Positions 21,586 through 34,186 of a stretch of 64,000 nucleotides of DNA are shown one piece after another. This stretch comes from Alisma plantago-aquatica (lineage: Eukaryota; Streptophyta; Magnoliopsida; Alismatales; Alismataceae): positions 1,352,175,550 through 1,352,239,549 of the forward strand of contig OY856411.1 in the NCBI GenBank assembly GCA_963693085.1. The letters run 5' to 3'. Below the pieces are notes generated by a model. That model searched no databases and had not been told where the DNA came from. It saw only the letters and a list, made by a program, of their open reading frames with translations. Each line of letters starts with the position of its first letter. Position 1 is the first letter of the stretch. The position numbers and the translations under genes are program-made.

Positions 21586-24500
21586 TGTGGCACCTCATGC
21601 CACACAAAAGAGAGATTCTTAAAACAAAACCATGGAAGAAAATTAAGGAACATATTACTAGAAAACAATTAAAATTTAAACCGTTTTCATAAAACTATCA
21701 AACAACAAAAACCATTACATATGAGTACTTTCATGCCTCAAAAAACTTACTATGTGTGCCATCAACCTATTACCTGAGGACCTGCTCTGGAAATATATAC
21801 ATATATCCATTACAGTTGTATACAAAAAAGGGCACACAAGCCAAGCACGTATCGAAAGCACATCCACAAAATGTCTACAAAACATCCCCAAGGACCTGTG
21901 TGTACATGGATGACTCTAGGACTTTATCAACAAAAGACATCCAACAACACTTCCAACCTTGTTAGCTACTACTCTCCTTGCTGCTACTCAACCTCATCTG
22001 CACGATCTCTATCTCTTTGTGTATGTCCACCTAAAAAGGATGTGGGAAACCCATGGGATGAGAATCTAAATCTCAACGGGATATATAAATCTCCACCAAC
22101 TCTATTATTATCACATATAAGATAAATAGAGTGACAGTAAAGTTACAACTATGTGAATCATGTAATCATTATTAACAGGAAAACAATTACTGATGAATTA
22201 TGAAACATATTAATAATTTAAAAGGAATATGAAAAACATGTATAATTCCTATCAACAATATTGTATAAAGATCAAGCAAGGCCTCATCCAATGTTTCCAT
22301 ATTTTGATCCAATACAATTATACTACACTACTGATTACACATTTTATTATGCCCTGAGGATTTGAGTCCTACCACTCTAATCCCACCGACCACTACTAAG
22401 TCAAAATCAGTGCCATACCAGGTCTAGTGGAGAATCCACGACCTCACCACCTCATGGTCAATACACGAGAAAACACCACAGAGACATATCAGTCAACTAC
22501 AACAATGACATATAGTCAAACTCAGGGATTGGTTCACGCATGACCATCCACATATATAATCATAACTATCCCACCTTGGTACAGGTACGGCGCTAGAAGA
22601 ACATGCTCATGCATGTCCATTCTAACAATAAGGAGTGGTTCACACATGTCCATCCATACCACAACAAGATCGACTCACGCATGGTCGTCTCACACATCCT
22701 GTAGCAAATGCTGACACTGAATGGATCTATGGCACAGGGCGAGCTACAAGATTAGGTTTTCACTAGATTAGTTAAATCATTTAAGTATCTTTTAGCATCA
22801 ATCAAGTTACAATGTACAACCTCTAAACAAATTCTACATAAATAAGGGCATAACACATTGCCAAGACATAGTGGAGCATGTAAGGTGTGATCTCATCCCA
22901 TTATCACTTGATGCTTGCCATTCATCATAATTCTAATCACGAGGAGCACATATCATGGGTAACAACCCCTCATCTCATCACTGAGGAAAATCACCAACTC
23001 ATATAAGGCAATAAGCCATCATTAGGCCATAAGACCATTCGCCTCCTCTTTCAAGGATGTCAACAACATTTATGCCTAACAAGGCCCATTAAACATATCA
23101 TAAGCAACATAGCTCATACCTGGCTATACTTATCAACTGGTATCACCTGCATGGTTAGATACTTGTAACAAGATGAACAATACATCATCATCATTACCAT
23201 CTCATAAGATCCAGGCCATTCACATTACATCATTATGGTTATTTAATCAATTAGGGTTTACAAGGTTGCATCAACAACCACCCTTATATCATTGCTCTCA
23301 TTATCATTATAAGGTATGTTATGAGATATAGAAACATAGCTCTTGTTATCATACACACAACCTCCCCATAGGATATCACATCTTAGCATGTAACCCTATC
23401 ATCAACATGATGCAACATAACCATGAATACAAGATATCAGTTAAGGCTAGTATGTAGGCGTATCGATTTAGATCAACTTGGGAGTGTATCAGTCTAGCAC
23501 CATAGGTGTGTCGGGAAACCACACGAAGGGGGTGTATGGGCCAACACCTCCCAAGGATATTATGGAAACTCAAGCCTGTCGGGCAACACCATCTCCAGGT
23601 GTGATGGGAAACTACAATGCCTAGGTGTGACGGGTAGTTCAAGGCATATTGGGCAATGCCAACCCAAAGCATGACGGGAGTCACCATGCCGGGCATCACC
23701 AAGGTATTTTAGGTGTTAGGTTTAAGGTTAGCTGGGCATCATAGTTTGAGATGTGTCAGGAAATATTGTCTCAAGGTATGACGGGCATCACATGCTAATG
23801 ATGTATCGAGCAATGCTATACTAGGGGTGTGTCGGCCTCTTCCCAAGTAGGGCGTCACCGTTGCCCCCCTCTAAGTACAACCATAACTGTGATGGCTCAC
23901 ACCCTTTATATCGGTTAAGCATCGTATCTATTTAGGTGCCTCAAAGTCATGACGGGCTAGCATCTTCTCAGATCAGCAATGCATGACGGTTTGGTTCCAT
24001 ACTGGTTTAACGACTAGAAGTCAAGACAAGCTAACCTTCACGACCATAAAGACCTAAGAATGCACATGGCATGATGATTTGACCGTCACCAAAACATATC
24101 GACCTAAACCTCATCAGGTCGTGATGACCTATCTCTTGGTGTAACAATTTGTTGTACTCAGGTCGTGATGACAAGCCACCATAACATGTCAACCTAGTCA
24201 TCTTCTACCTTAGGACACTCATTTCAAGCAAGTCAAGAAAGTGTAACACATGGGCAACAACTTAAGCAAGACTCCTTCCAAACAAATCTCAAAACCTCCA
24301 AGAAGAACTACTATCATGCAAGAGATAACAAACCAAAGACGGAGAATGAGATATCATGTAATGAGTGATAATAACAAAGACGATTTAAAGTTATATAACT
24401 GGCCTCAAAGATCACCACCAAGATCCAAGCTCCAAGATCATGATCTCAAGGTAGAATATGATCTTCCAAACTTGGTTGCCATTACATCTCTCAAGAAGAA

Positions 24501-25435
24501 GATGATACCAAGGTTAAGGGGTTTCAAGGAGAAAAGAAAGATAACCAAGTTCCATGGCCAAGAAGAAGAAAGAAGGAGAGAAAGAGAGCTAGGGACCATG
24601 GCTTACCAAGGTAGAAGATGAAGGGAACACCACAAGCTTGGGACTCATCCACCAAGCTCCAAGAGAGACTCCTCTAGATCCTTAGCTTCTTAAGGTCATC
24701 CACCAAGGAATATGGAAAGCAAAGATGGCCAAAAGGATCCTCTATCATGGAGAGTAAGGAGTATATATACAAGAGGGATGAGACAAAGATCATTGAAGAG
24801 GTGTCACCACCTAAGGTGACACTTGCCCACAAAGAAGGGCCACATGCAACACCATGCAAACGAGGTGATAAGATCTAGGTCTCATCCTCTAGTTCACTTA
24901 TCATGGTCTTACCCGATACCACATCCCTACACACCCATTAATTGATAGGGTGTAACTTAATACACCCACAAACCGATAGGGTATAACTCAAGACACCCAA
25001 AAACCGACAGGGTGCAACCCAAGACACTCTCAAACTGATACACAACCTTTTCAAGGCTCTCAAGCCCGAGACAACACCTCTAGGTGCAAGGCACACCTCA
25101 CACATGTGTTCAAAGCACCACCAAGTTTATCACCATACAACCAAGGTCCAAACAAGGTGCCCATCTCTCTCTCTCTCTGTATCCTCTAGATAATGCCAAG
25201 AGAGAGAAGGAACACACTAGAGGTGGCAAACTTACACATCAACCCCTATCCTAGGTAAATTTCTATTTGCACAAAAACTTCACCACAAAATACAAGCATC
25301 AACCAAACAAGCCCAAATAAGGAACTCAAGCTTCCAACATGCCCTAATTACATCTCATATGATTAGAGAAAGGTTCTAAGAAACATGCTTAAGCAAAAAA
25401 AGGGTTATCCCAAAACGTGGGTCAGGGTCCTTACA
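21586..25435 (-). repeat. solo gypsy LTR (3,850 bp) in unit 1 integrase
   Basis: It starts TGTGGCACC and ends GGTCCTTACA along +, the same ends as the LTRs of the chromovirus at 30381-42537. It is flanked by agaag at 21581-21585 and 25436-25440. Unit 2 has the uninterrupted site (about 47125-47150). No gag or pol is present between the ends and the length equals one LTR, so it is a solo LTR left by recombination between two LTRs. A - strand TATA run lies near 24751-24760. The + strand ORF at 24250-24621 within it is Arg/Lys-rich and unrecognisable. Confidence 0.85.
23500..23840. repeat. degenerate 'tgtcgggca' repeat array in solo LTR
   Basis: About ten loose copies of gtgt(c/g)(a)cgggca(a/t)cacc-like words follow each other at roughly 25-35 bp spacing. 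Similar words (tcgcccgac, acgcccgtcac) are scattered at 32830-33190 and 41210-41550 in the chromovirus LTRs. It looks like an old minisatellite inside this LTR family. Confidence 0.5.
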
Positions 25436-25440
25436 AGAAG

Positions 25441-26340
25441 CATGGTCCTAGCCATTCTTGTAGCGACCTATTCTTTCTCTCTACAACACCATTTTGTTGA
25501 GGTGTATGAGGGGAAGAAAAGTTGTGCATGTAACCGGATTCCTCACAAAACCTTTCAAACATATTATTTTAAAATTCTCTCCCATGGTCACCACGGATAG
25601 AGACGATCTGACAAGAAGCTTTGTTTTCAACTTGTTTGCTAAAAGTAGATAAAACACTGAGAGTATCACTTTTTGAAACCAACAAGAAAGTCCAAGTATA
25701 GTGAGAGAAATCATAAAGAATCCTAAGGCAATACTTGCTACCATGAAGCGATTGAGTTATCATAGGTCCAAATAGATCAATATGAAGAAGTTCAAGAGCT
25801 CTCTTGGTACTAAGGACTCCTTTGGATTGAAAGGAGAATTTGGTTTGCTTTTGTTGTGTACAAGGTTGGAATTCCTCATCCGTCTCAAATTCTGATTTAG
25901 GAAGTCCGTTTACCAATTCCTTTTTGGTCAACTTCTTCAATTGATGCATATTTACATGACCAAGCCTATGGTGCCACAAAGATATATCACTCAAATTAAC
26001 AACAAAGTATCTACCAATAATAGGCTTAAGATAATCAAGAATAATAACATAAAGATTTCCATTTCTAGTTCCCTTATATATAACATTGTAGGAGAGAGAA
26101 TCTAGAAGCAAACATTCATGTGAGGTAAATAAAACAAGATAACCATTATCACATAATTTTCTAACACTAATTAAATTGTTATGTAGGCCATCCACAAGAA
26201 GAACATTCTTGAAGCATAATGAATTACCTATATCACCCTCACCTATCACTATACCTTTGTTGTTGTCACCAAAAGTCACCGATACTCCTTTCTTTTTAGT
26301 GAACTTGTTGAAGTGGCTGATTTCACCTGTTATATGCTTT
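25441..26340 (-). pseudogene. copia integrase core and pre-integrase, unit 1
   Basis: The - strand frame 25569-26279 reads [44 protein letters not shown] (linker after protease), then WHHRLGHVNMHQL (zinc-binding His) and ELLHIDLFGPM (first catalytic Asp). It then reads IRGDHGREF (second catalytic Asp), stops, and resumes with SPHTPQQNGVVERKNR (catalytic Glu region) near 25480. Integrase inserts the cDNA. Here a stop directly after GREF and later breaks kill the frame. The C-terminal part lies beyond the solo LTR at 20961-21580. Confidence 0.85.
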
Positions 26341-26460
26341 GAGAAACCACTATAAACAATCCTTTTTCCTTTTACCTACAAGAAAGGAAGACTTTAGTGC
26401 CCAACTCAAACCTTGAGATCTGGAGTTAGCATGGCGACCCATTTCATCTTTGGGTTGGTC
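26341..26460 (-). pseudogene. copia protease, unit 1, active Asp replaced
   Basis: The - strand reads [13 protein letters not shown] at about 26325-26363. The family motif has an aspartate before SG, the catalytic residue of the aspartic protease that cuts Gag-Pol. The codon at 26352-26354 encodes Tyr. The same substitution is present at 48046-48048 in unit 2. Surrounding sequence is short and broken. Confidence 0.75.
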
Positions 26461-28411
26461 CCCTTCTCTCTATAAGGACAATAAGTATAACAATGATTAG
26501 CACTCTTGTAATGCACACAAACCATAGGGTTTTTAGAGACGGATGGCTCTCCATGGAAGATAGGATGTCCATTTCTCTTTTTCTTACCCTTGCTCTTGCT
26601 TTTAGGAGCACCCTCATATCGAAACCACTTTTACCACTATGTTTGGTAGAGTGATCTAGAACTTCATTGAGGGACTTTTTCCATTTGAGAAACTTTTGCA
26701 AGAAATCTCTAAGCTTGTAGTTATCATCACTAAGAGTAATGACAGTGGAAGATAATCTAGCAAGATCATCTTGAGCATGAAGTAAGTCAGCCTGCAAATA
26801 GAGGGCTTTACTAAGATAATAATCATTTTCTAAAGGAAGACTAGCTACTTCATTACTTGACAACAAAGGTCTAGAAGAAAGAACATTTATTTGAGAAAAT
26901 AGTCTAGAATTTTTAGTTCTAATCATGATAATCTCTTCATGATAGATCCTATTTTCATCTTTAATATCATCACAAGCATGTCTAAAATCATCATTTTCAG
27001 TTCTAAGTAGGACAAGCTCATCAATGTGGGTTTGGTTTTCCTCCATAAGACTATTGGTAAATACCATTCTCTACTTCAACGCCTTTGTATTGGAGCTCAA
27101 GATCAAGAAACTGCCCTTGCAAAGAATTAATAATATCAAGATGAACCTTCTCATTTTTCTCAAGAATATCTATTTTGCATACAAGTCATCAATAATTTTC
27201 CCTAACCTCTTCTTCTTGGATTTGCACTTAGAATAAGAAGAGCATGAAGCATTAAGCATATCAATGAGGGTTTCTATAGATAGTTCATTTAAACTTACCT
27301 CACTTACCTCACCAATATCTTCACTAGTTGAGTCCATGAGAGCATGGTGGCATTCTCCCTCATTGGAGTTGGAATCACAAGAAGAAGACTCTTCCCATGC
27401 GGCATGGGCTACATCCTTGCTTCTTCATTCTTTCTTATCCTTCCTCTTGTACTTGCCATCCTTCTTGTAGTCCTCCTTCTTCTTGGAGATGCTCTTGTGG
27501 TAGGACTTTTTTGCCTTGGGGTAATCATTCTTCTAACATACTTTTTGACCACATTCATAGCACCTTTGAGTAGAGGAGGAGGAGGGCTTTCCTTTGAAGT
27601 GCTTCCCCTTAGAGTAGTTAGCTTCATGATCACTTGGGGCTTCATATTCACTTGATGAAGGAGGGGTAGAGTGACAAGCTAGTTATTGTTGGAGAATAAT
27701 GGCCTCTACTTGAGCTTTGAATGCAATATCCCTGATCTTCTTTGACTCTTTCTCTTATTGCTTTTCATCTTCCTCTTGCTTGTTAAGTCTTGACTCATAA
27801 GATTGAAGGTTGCCAATGAGCTCTTCGGTGGAAATGTCACCAAAGTTTCTAATTTCCACAATAGAAGTCACCTTGTATTTCCCTCTTTTGGGAAAGAGGC
27901 CTAAGGATCTTGGATTTCATGGTCCTCTACCCATATGATGGCATAAGGAAGCAAGTCCATTGATGATGATGTTGAGTATTGAGTACAACTCGACAACTCT
28001 CTCCTTCTTCCCCATCTTGAAGTTTTCAAGGAGACCCTTGAGCATGTAGATATTGGACTCCTTGAATTGCTTGGTCACTTCATAGGTGATGCACGACTTG
28101 TTCCATATCTCATGGATTGCATCCCAAAAAGAGATTCAGTTGAACTCAAAAGGGGTGAGGGCTACATACATGATGCTTATGGCCTTTGGATTCAACTATG
28201 CCTTCTTGAATGTGGCTTCATCCCAAGAACCTACATCTCTGACTGACTCCTTGTATGGAAGGATGGCTACTTTCCATGTGTCGTAGATCATTCTTTGTAA
28301 GTAGAACTGGATCCTTAGATTCCAATAAAGGAAATTTGTGCTCTTGAAGATTGGAGGCCTCATGGAGAATCCACCCTCCAAGTTTAGAGAACCTAAGATA
28401 TTGTCACCCAT
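26461..28411 (-). pseudogene. copia Gag, unit 1
   Basis: The start ATG is at 28411, 54 bases inside LTR-B. The N terminus MGDNILGSLNLEGGF...RPPIFKSTNFLYW is the usual copia Gag opening. A TAG at 28196-28198 ends the first frame after 71 codons and is shared with unit 2. Further on are YESRLNKQEEDEKQ, a damaged zinc knuckle (CYECGQKVC, its His lost), a Lys-rich stretch and a long coiled-coil-like region (26444-27067, heptads such as LVLLRTENDDFRHACDDIKDENRIYHEE). Gag forms the particle and binds RNA. Frame changes are numerous. The + strand ORFs across this region are antisense shadows. Confidence 0.8.
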
Positions 28412-28450
28412 CTTCTCATCTAGTGAGAGATCTTGTTAGAGACAACTATG

Positions 28451-28462
28451 GCTCTGATACCA
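28451..28462 (-). other. primer-binding site of unit 1
   Basis: The - strand reads TGGTATCAGAGC two bases after the LTR end. This is complementary to the 3' end of plant initiator tRNA-Met. A perfect site here shows that LTR-B acts as 5' LTR of unit 1. Confidence 0.85.
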
Positions 28463-28464
28463 TT

Positions 28465-29928
28465 TGTTGGATCGAAGGGATCAGGAGGGGGTGAATAGAT
28501 CTAAAAAGTACTTAAAAAATCAATTAGATCTTCAAATTACTTAAAGAAGTAGGATTTCAAATATGGAATTTGATGTTCAACTAAACATACATAGCAAGGA
28601 TGAGAGAGATTGAACAATCACAAGAACAAGCTATGTAGAGTGGTTTCAATCTCCAAGCTAGGAGAAATTCAGTCCACTACCTAGAGAGGTCAAACCCTAG
28701 GTTTTTTCAACCATTGCATACTTATATTATACTATAAGACATACAATACAACCTTTGTTTTGTAGGGCAAGCATACCTAGCCTTCCTTTTTAAGGACCAA
28801 AAGGAGCCAAGAAACCATACAAGGTCTTAGCTACCCTTAAGGTAGGGTCTTAAACCTCTACAAGGGACTACCCACTCTTGCAAGTAGATGTACACATTAA
28901 CCAAGGAGATCCCCTCTTGCAGTGAGTCTTTCACCTTGAAGGAATTACCTAATCACCTCAAGGATCTTCAGCCTTCAGCCTTCAGCCTTCACCTTCTCCT
29001 TCACCTTGAAGAAGCTTTCACCAACGTAGCTCTTGATAAAGGGATTAGGAAAGGGAGAGTTTGAGAGATTTACAAGAGTACAATGGATTATTTCTCTCTC
29101 ACATAGCCTATCTCACTCATATGGACATTTGGATTTGTAAGCAAGAGAGATAAAGGGGCTCTAGTGGACAAAATGCACTCAACTATGCTAGGATCTTGAA
29201 TAGAATGAAGAAACAAACTTGGAATGAAGTCCAAGGGGTCCTATTTATAGTTGGGGATGTCAACTAGAAGCACTTGGGAATGATTTGTGGTCATTTGGGG
29301 TGCTTCAATGGATCTATTTTTGATGTTTGCAACACTAAATTGGCTAGAACCACTTTTTCTACACATTGTACTTGGTCAAGTTTCCATAAAGGTAACTCGG
29401 CTGACAAAACTATGCGACAAGATAATTTTTAGTTGTCGACTGAGTGTATCCTGGATGAAACTCGATCGATGGCTTACAATCAGTTTTCCAGTGTAAGGTG
29501 TCGGTCGAGATTATCCTAAGGTAAACTTGGGAAAACTTGGACAATTGCCAAGACCCATCCTAGGCATCGATCGAGTTTCTAGGAAGGAAACTCAGTCGAT
29601 CATACAATCTGTGATGCATTTTAGAAAATGTCATTAAAGTGATTAAACATTCAAATTAAGTACTCTTGATTTTTCCTCATCTTATTTACAAGTCATGGCA
29701 TCAATACAAATGATTACAAAATTTTCCAAAGTCATTTAGGGTCATTTCCACAAAAGTGCATTTGCATTTCTTTTGACTTGAACTAGATCAAGCTAGGGAT
29801 GGATTAGATTGATCCTTTTCATGTACCTAATACCTAAAATCAATCTCAAATAAACATATTAGATACATATTAATGGAATGGTTAAGTCATCATCAAAATA
29901 TGGATAATATATAACACTTAGGACAACA
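28465..29928 (-). repeat. LTR-B, shared middle LTR (1,464 bp)
   Basis: It is complete (TGTTGGATC...GGACAACA along +), with the same TATA box (29241-29249) and hairpin array (about 29372-29605) as LTR-A. A primer site lies on its left and a purine tract on its right, so it is at once the 5' LTR of unit 1 and the 3' LTR of unit 2. No target duplication adjoins it: the left flank is the primer site and the right flank is the purine tract. Confidence 0.85.
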
Positions 29929-29942
29929 TTCTCCCCCTTTTG
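29929..29942 (-). other. polypurine tract of unit 2
   Basis: The + strand reads ttctcccccttttg directly after LTR-B, giving AAAAGGGGGAGAA on the - strand just upstream of the 3' LTR. Confidence 0.8.
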
Positions 29943-30380
29943 AAGATGACAAACCATTCCTCAACATATTGAATAGGATTTAGAATTTAAACTTTTACCT
30001 TATGAATTGTAAGGGGATACATGAATGAACAATAGAAATGGGTCTCTACCAATTCATGCTTACCTCAATTTCTCTTTTCCTTCACATGTATGGTTAGTGT
30101 CTTCCAAAAAGAAAATGACCATATCACATATCTACTATTGAGTCCTATTACAAGTCACATGATATTTTAGATAAAAGACTAGAAAAGGATCACAATGCAA
30201 CATGATTGAGCTCAATTATCCCCCTTTGTCATATCGAAAAGGTAGGGGTAGAAGAGATAAGAAACACATGTCTTATCCATAGGCACAAACTACACAAGAA
30301 CCATTACAACAAGCATCGAAGAAGAAAACTCAGAGAGAACAAGCATGCTAGAGTCATAATCAAAATATGGAGGCACATAC
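29943..30380 (-). other. unit 2 untranslated region between third ORF and 3' LTR
   Basis: Non-coding element sequence matching 14453-14885 of unit 1. It is cut at 30380 by the chromovirus and resumes at 42543. The last five bases, catac, are the chromovirus target duplication. Confidence 0.75.
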
Positions 30381-33300
30381 TATAGCAACACATCCCGCTA
30401 TCACACAGACAACGAGGTGTTACGCGAAAACGTGCAGAAATCACCATAACCACAGATTACCAAAATACGGGTTAATTAAAACCGATTGCGGAAAATAGAT
30501 AAACTGTGAAACTTATTGCATATAGGTCCTCATCCTATAGTGTAACATGTTATGTAGACATATACAAGATCTGATACGTGTCCACAGCTTAGAGGAACAA
30601 CTGTCTTGTCATCACATGAGTTCATCACCTGTTATACACATAAGGCCCACAACCGGCCAACAGCAGGATATACAAAACATCAACGATCATACATCGTGAA
30701 ACAACGTCAAAACACCGCCAAGGACCTGAGAGTACAGGGATGACTCTAAACTTCTACTACAAAACACCAAAATAGCAGCATCTCCATCTCTTGACTTCTA
30801 CTGCTCTTCTTGCTACTCGGCCGCAACCCCGCGACCACCACCATGCCTAGCTCGACCACCTGAAAACCAGCAGAGTGAGACAATCGAACATTGTCCCAGT
30901 GAGAAACATAACTCCCCGCCGCAACTACAGAACCTCAGAAAGATAAAGCTATAACAGCAGATAACTGATAACATATATAACAAGAGTAGTTTTATGTAAA
31001 GTAAAGCTATTCTTACCGAAAGGCTTACCAGCTGTACATAAGGCATATAACAAATATTTCTCTATGCAACATGATTAACAAGATAAGATACATTGCTATG
31101 TAACATGAGGAACATATGAGTAACTGCAAGATATAACAAGATTAACTACACAAACAAGGCCTCAACCAATGTTTCATGTTTGACCTTAGTAATTTCTATA
31201 TGGCTGAATTACTTATTTTATTATGCCCTGAGGAAGTGAACCGTACCGTTCAAATCCAACCTTCGGTTGTGAAGCCCATAGCCGGTGCCATACAAGGTTA
31301 ATGGAAGAGTCGGACTCCACAACCTTCCCCCTCATAGTCAGGGTACGAGAACAACACAAGCAGGACCGCAGTCTCATGCTTAAGTGGCCTCAGCCACAGG
31401 GTCAGCTCCTCAGGCTACCCTTCCTCTAGCCCGCCTCAGTACAGGTCACGATGCTAGTATATCTGAGCCACGGCCTGATCACCGTACTCTGAGCCATGAA
31501 CGCATTCATGCCCTTTTTATCACTTATTCGGAGCCATGGGCCTGTTCACCATGCTCATCACATATCCGAGTCTACAACCGAAGTTGCACTCTTACCTCCT
31601 CACTTTAGGCTAGGAGAAACCTCACATATTCAAAAATATGTGCTCCAGGTTAACCCGCAGGAGAACCCGTTTCACCATCACCAGCTCCTGATGATGATGG
31701 ATCTATGGCCAGGGAAAACTACATGATATATTCCACTATGATTAATTAGTGTCTTTTATATGGATTGCAAGATTCAACCAAGTTGTATAACATGCAAACT
31801 ATAACAAGAAATAAACGACATAAAACTCAACATTATGCTTATATTGTAATCACATCAACCTGATCCATCTCAAGGATCCAATCATCACAGGTCATCACTT
31901 GGCCTCTTGCCAATCATCCAGATCCATCTCCAGGATCGTCACATACCATGGGATCTCAATCCCTCATCACATAGTTTCACTGCCTCTCAAGGTTTTCATC
32001 ATCATCATGGAACAAATACTTCATACGTGCAGTCTCTTAAACAAGAGTAATTATTAAAGTGATGTTACTCATCACATATTTCTCATAGCCTTTTCATGAC
32101 TAATCATTACCTGCATGGTCAGTGTGCACAATAATCATAGTTTCAACATAAGGACTATGCTTACCATCATGAGGTGACATTAAAGATTCTATGCATAAAA
32201 CATATCATTTAGCAAACCATCTATGTGCTTACCATTAGCTCAACTTGTAATCAGGTGTATGAGGCACATTACTAGGCAACTCACACTACATACTTATCAT
32301 TCATACATCATCTGGTGATCATGCACATAGACACATCATTAAGCAAACCACTATGTACTTATCCTTATCTCAACATTATATAGATAATCAAGATGATCAC
32401 TTCATGCATATAGTCATGCTGGATATCAAGAACAAGCATTATCATTATCACTACCATTGTCATCATCATTAAGTAACCACTTATAAACTTACCATTATTC
32501 TTCTTATCATTAACATATAATCACTTTCATATGTGTAGCCAGGCTAAGATAAATGAACAAGCTTATGATAACGTGCATCATCATCTATATAATGAGTTAC
32601 TATCGTTTGATTAAGGACATATTTAACAGCCTACTTCTATGAAACGTGACACCCTCACCATATGCGCTACAACCCTCACTAGAGGTACCAAAGATCCTCA
32701 CAAAAAGAGGTGTATCGGCCACCTGCCCTCACCAAATAACAACAACCAAACGGTCAGTATACAAACAAGCAGCAGCGCTGCGTTGCCACATAAAGCAACC
32801 AAGCGTGCAATGCATAATGCACGTCAGGGGAGATGTGTCGCACGTCAAGGAGGTATGTCGGGCATCCAACATTATCGGGCAATGCCCGTCACAACAGGGG
32901 GTGTCGGCCAATACCAGGGCATGTGACGCTCGTCACGACTTGCCCAACAATGCCCATTGTAGAGCCTACCTCGGCCAGGTCACCACCAAACACTAAAAAC
33001 CAAGAGAGAGAAAACTTATCCCACATCTCATGCAACAACATGGTCGACAACTAACAGCCAACACAAGCCAAGAAAAAGGGCGTGACGCCCGTCACAGGAA
33101 CAAGCATATCGCCCGACATAAGGGCAGGGAATAACGCCCGTCACAACAGCCTGTCGCCCGACATCCACCCAAGGCCTATCGCCCAACACCCACTCAGGGT
33201 CGTCTTCCTCCTCAAGCACAAGGTACTCAAAACCCTAGAGGGTCAAGAACACCAACTCGCCAAGAAACTCTAAACCACAAGAGGATCGGCCAACAAGAAA

Positions 33301-34167
33301 CTAAAGCAAGATGTAAAACTAACAACAACATATAAGCAAGAAAGGAGATAGTGTAGCTAGGGTTAGAAGTTATGCAACCCGCCTTAAGCAAGATCCAAGG
33401 AAGAGGAAGACACTCCAAGGGATATTGGCCACCACTTGCTCCTTCAAGGGGGGTATCGTCCACCAAGCTGCCAAGGAGAAGAGGTGTCGGCCACCAAGCT
33501 GCCAGGAAGGGAGTGTGTCGTGCACACCAAGGTGGAGAAGAGACTAAGGGACCAAAAGGGACCCAAAGCAAGGAAAGGAACCACTTATATAGAAGGAAAG
33601 GGAGGAGAAAACAAGGTAGAGCAAGGCAAGGTGTCGTCCACCTAAGGACACTTGTCCTAGAGCACATGCCCCCACTCTAGCAAGCCCTAAACACATGTCC
33701 AAGGTCATTGCCACACACATGCATCGTGCACTAAGTGTCCACTAGCGGTGACACAAATTAGGTCAGAGCTAGGTCAAACACCATGTGCGACACAACCACC
33801 TGCACCATGGGCGACACAACAAGGCACCATGGGTGACACACACTCCTCTTGGGCGACACAAGGCTCAACCAGGCCAAAACAAGACACCTCAAGGCCCAAA
33901 CAAGCTCAACCAGGCCCAAAAAAACTCAAACAACAAGCCCAAGCCTTCCTCTCAACCCTAGAGGAAGCAAAGAGAGAGAGGAACACCTCACAAGGTGGCA
34001 AACTTGCCCACAAAACCCTAAACTTGGGTTATTGCAAGTAGCCCCTCCAACTCTCAACAAAGCACAACCAACCCTAATCACCACTAAAGGTGATTAGCAA
34101 GCACAAAAACATCAAGGTTAAGCAAAACAAATAGGGTAAACCCTAAACGAAGGTCAGGGTCCTTACA
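30381..34167 (-). repeat. 3' LTR of the chromovirus (3,787 bp)
   Basis: Along + it runs from tatagcaaca to ggtccttaca. The partner LTR begins tgtggcaaca, so this copy has lost the terminal TG (now TA). A - strand TATA box (TATATAAG) lies at about 33585-33592. Near the end are four loose copies of 'accatgggcgacacaa' (about 33779-33870), upstream of the promoter. Short + strand ORFs in it (such as 31384-31608 and 33372-33680) recur in the partner LTR but have no protein-like motif. Confidence 0.9.
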
Positions 34168-34186
34168 ATCTAACCCCCTTCAAGGG
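34168..34186 (-). other. polypurine tract of the chromovirus
   Basis: The - strand reads GAAGGGGGTTAGAT directly before TGTAAGG, the LTR start. It overlaps the gag-pol stop codon (34180-34182), so coding sequence runs right up to the LTR. Confidence 0.75.

Noticed and set aside
24250..24621. 123-codon + strand ORF
   Set aside because: It lies inside the solo LTR, is Arg/Lys-rich low-complexity, and has no recognisable domain.
28451..28462. tRNA-Met-like sequence
   Set aside because: Only the 12 bases complementary to the tRNA 3' end are present, next to an LTR. It is a primer-binding site, not a tRNA gene. The same holds at 38968 and 50158.
33372..33680. 102-codon + strand ORF present in both chromovirus LTRs
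   Set aside because: Conservation between the LTRs is explained by their common origin. It is antisense to the element and has no motif.
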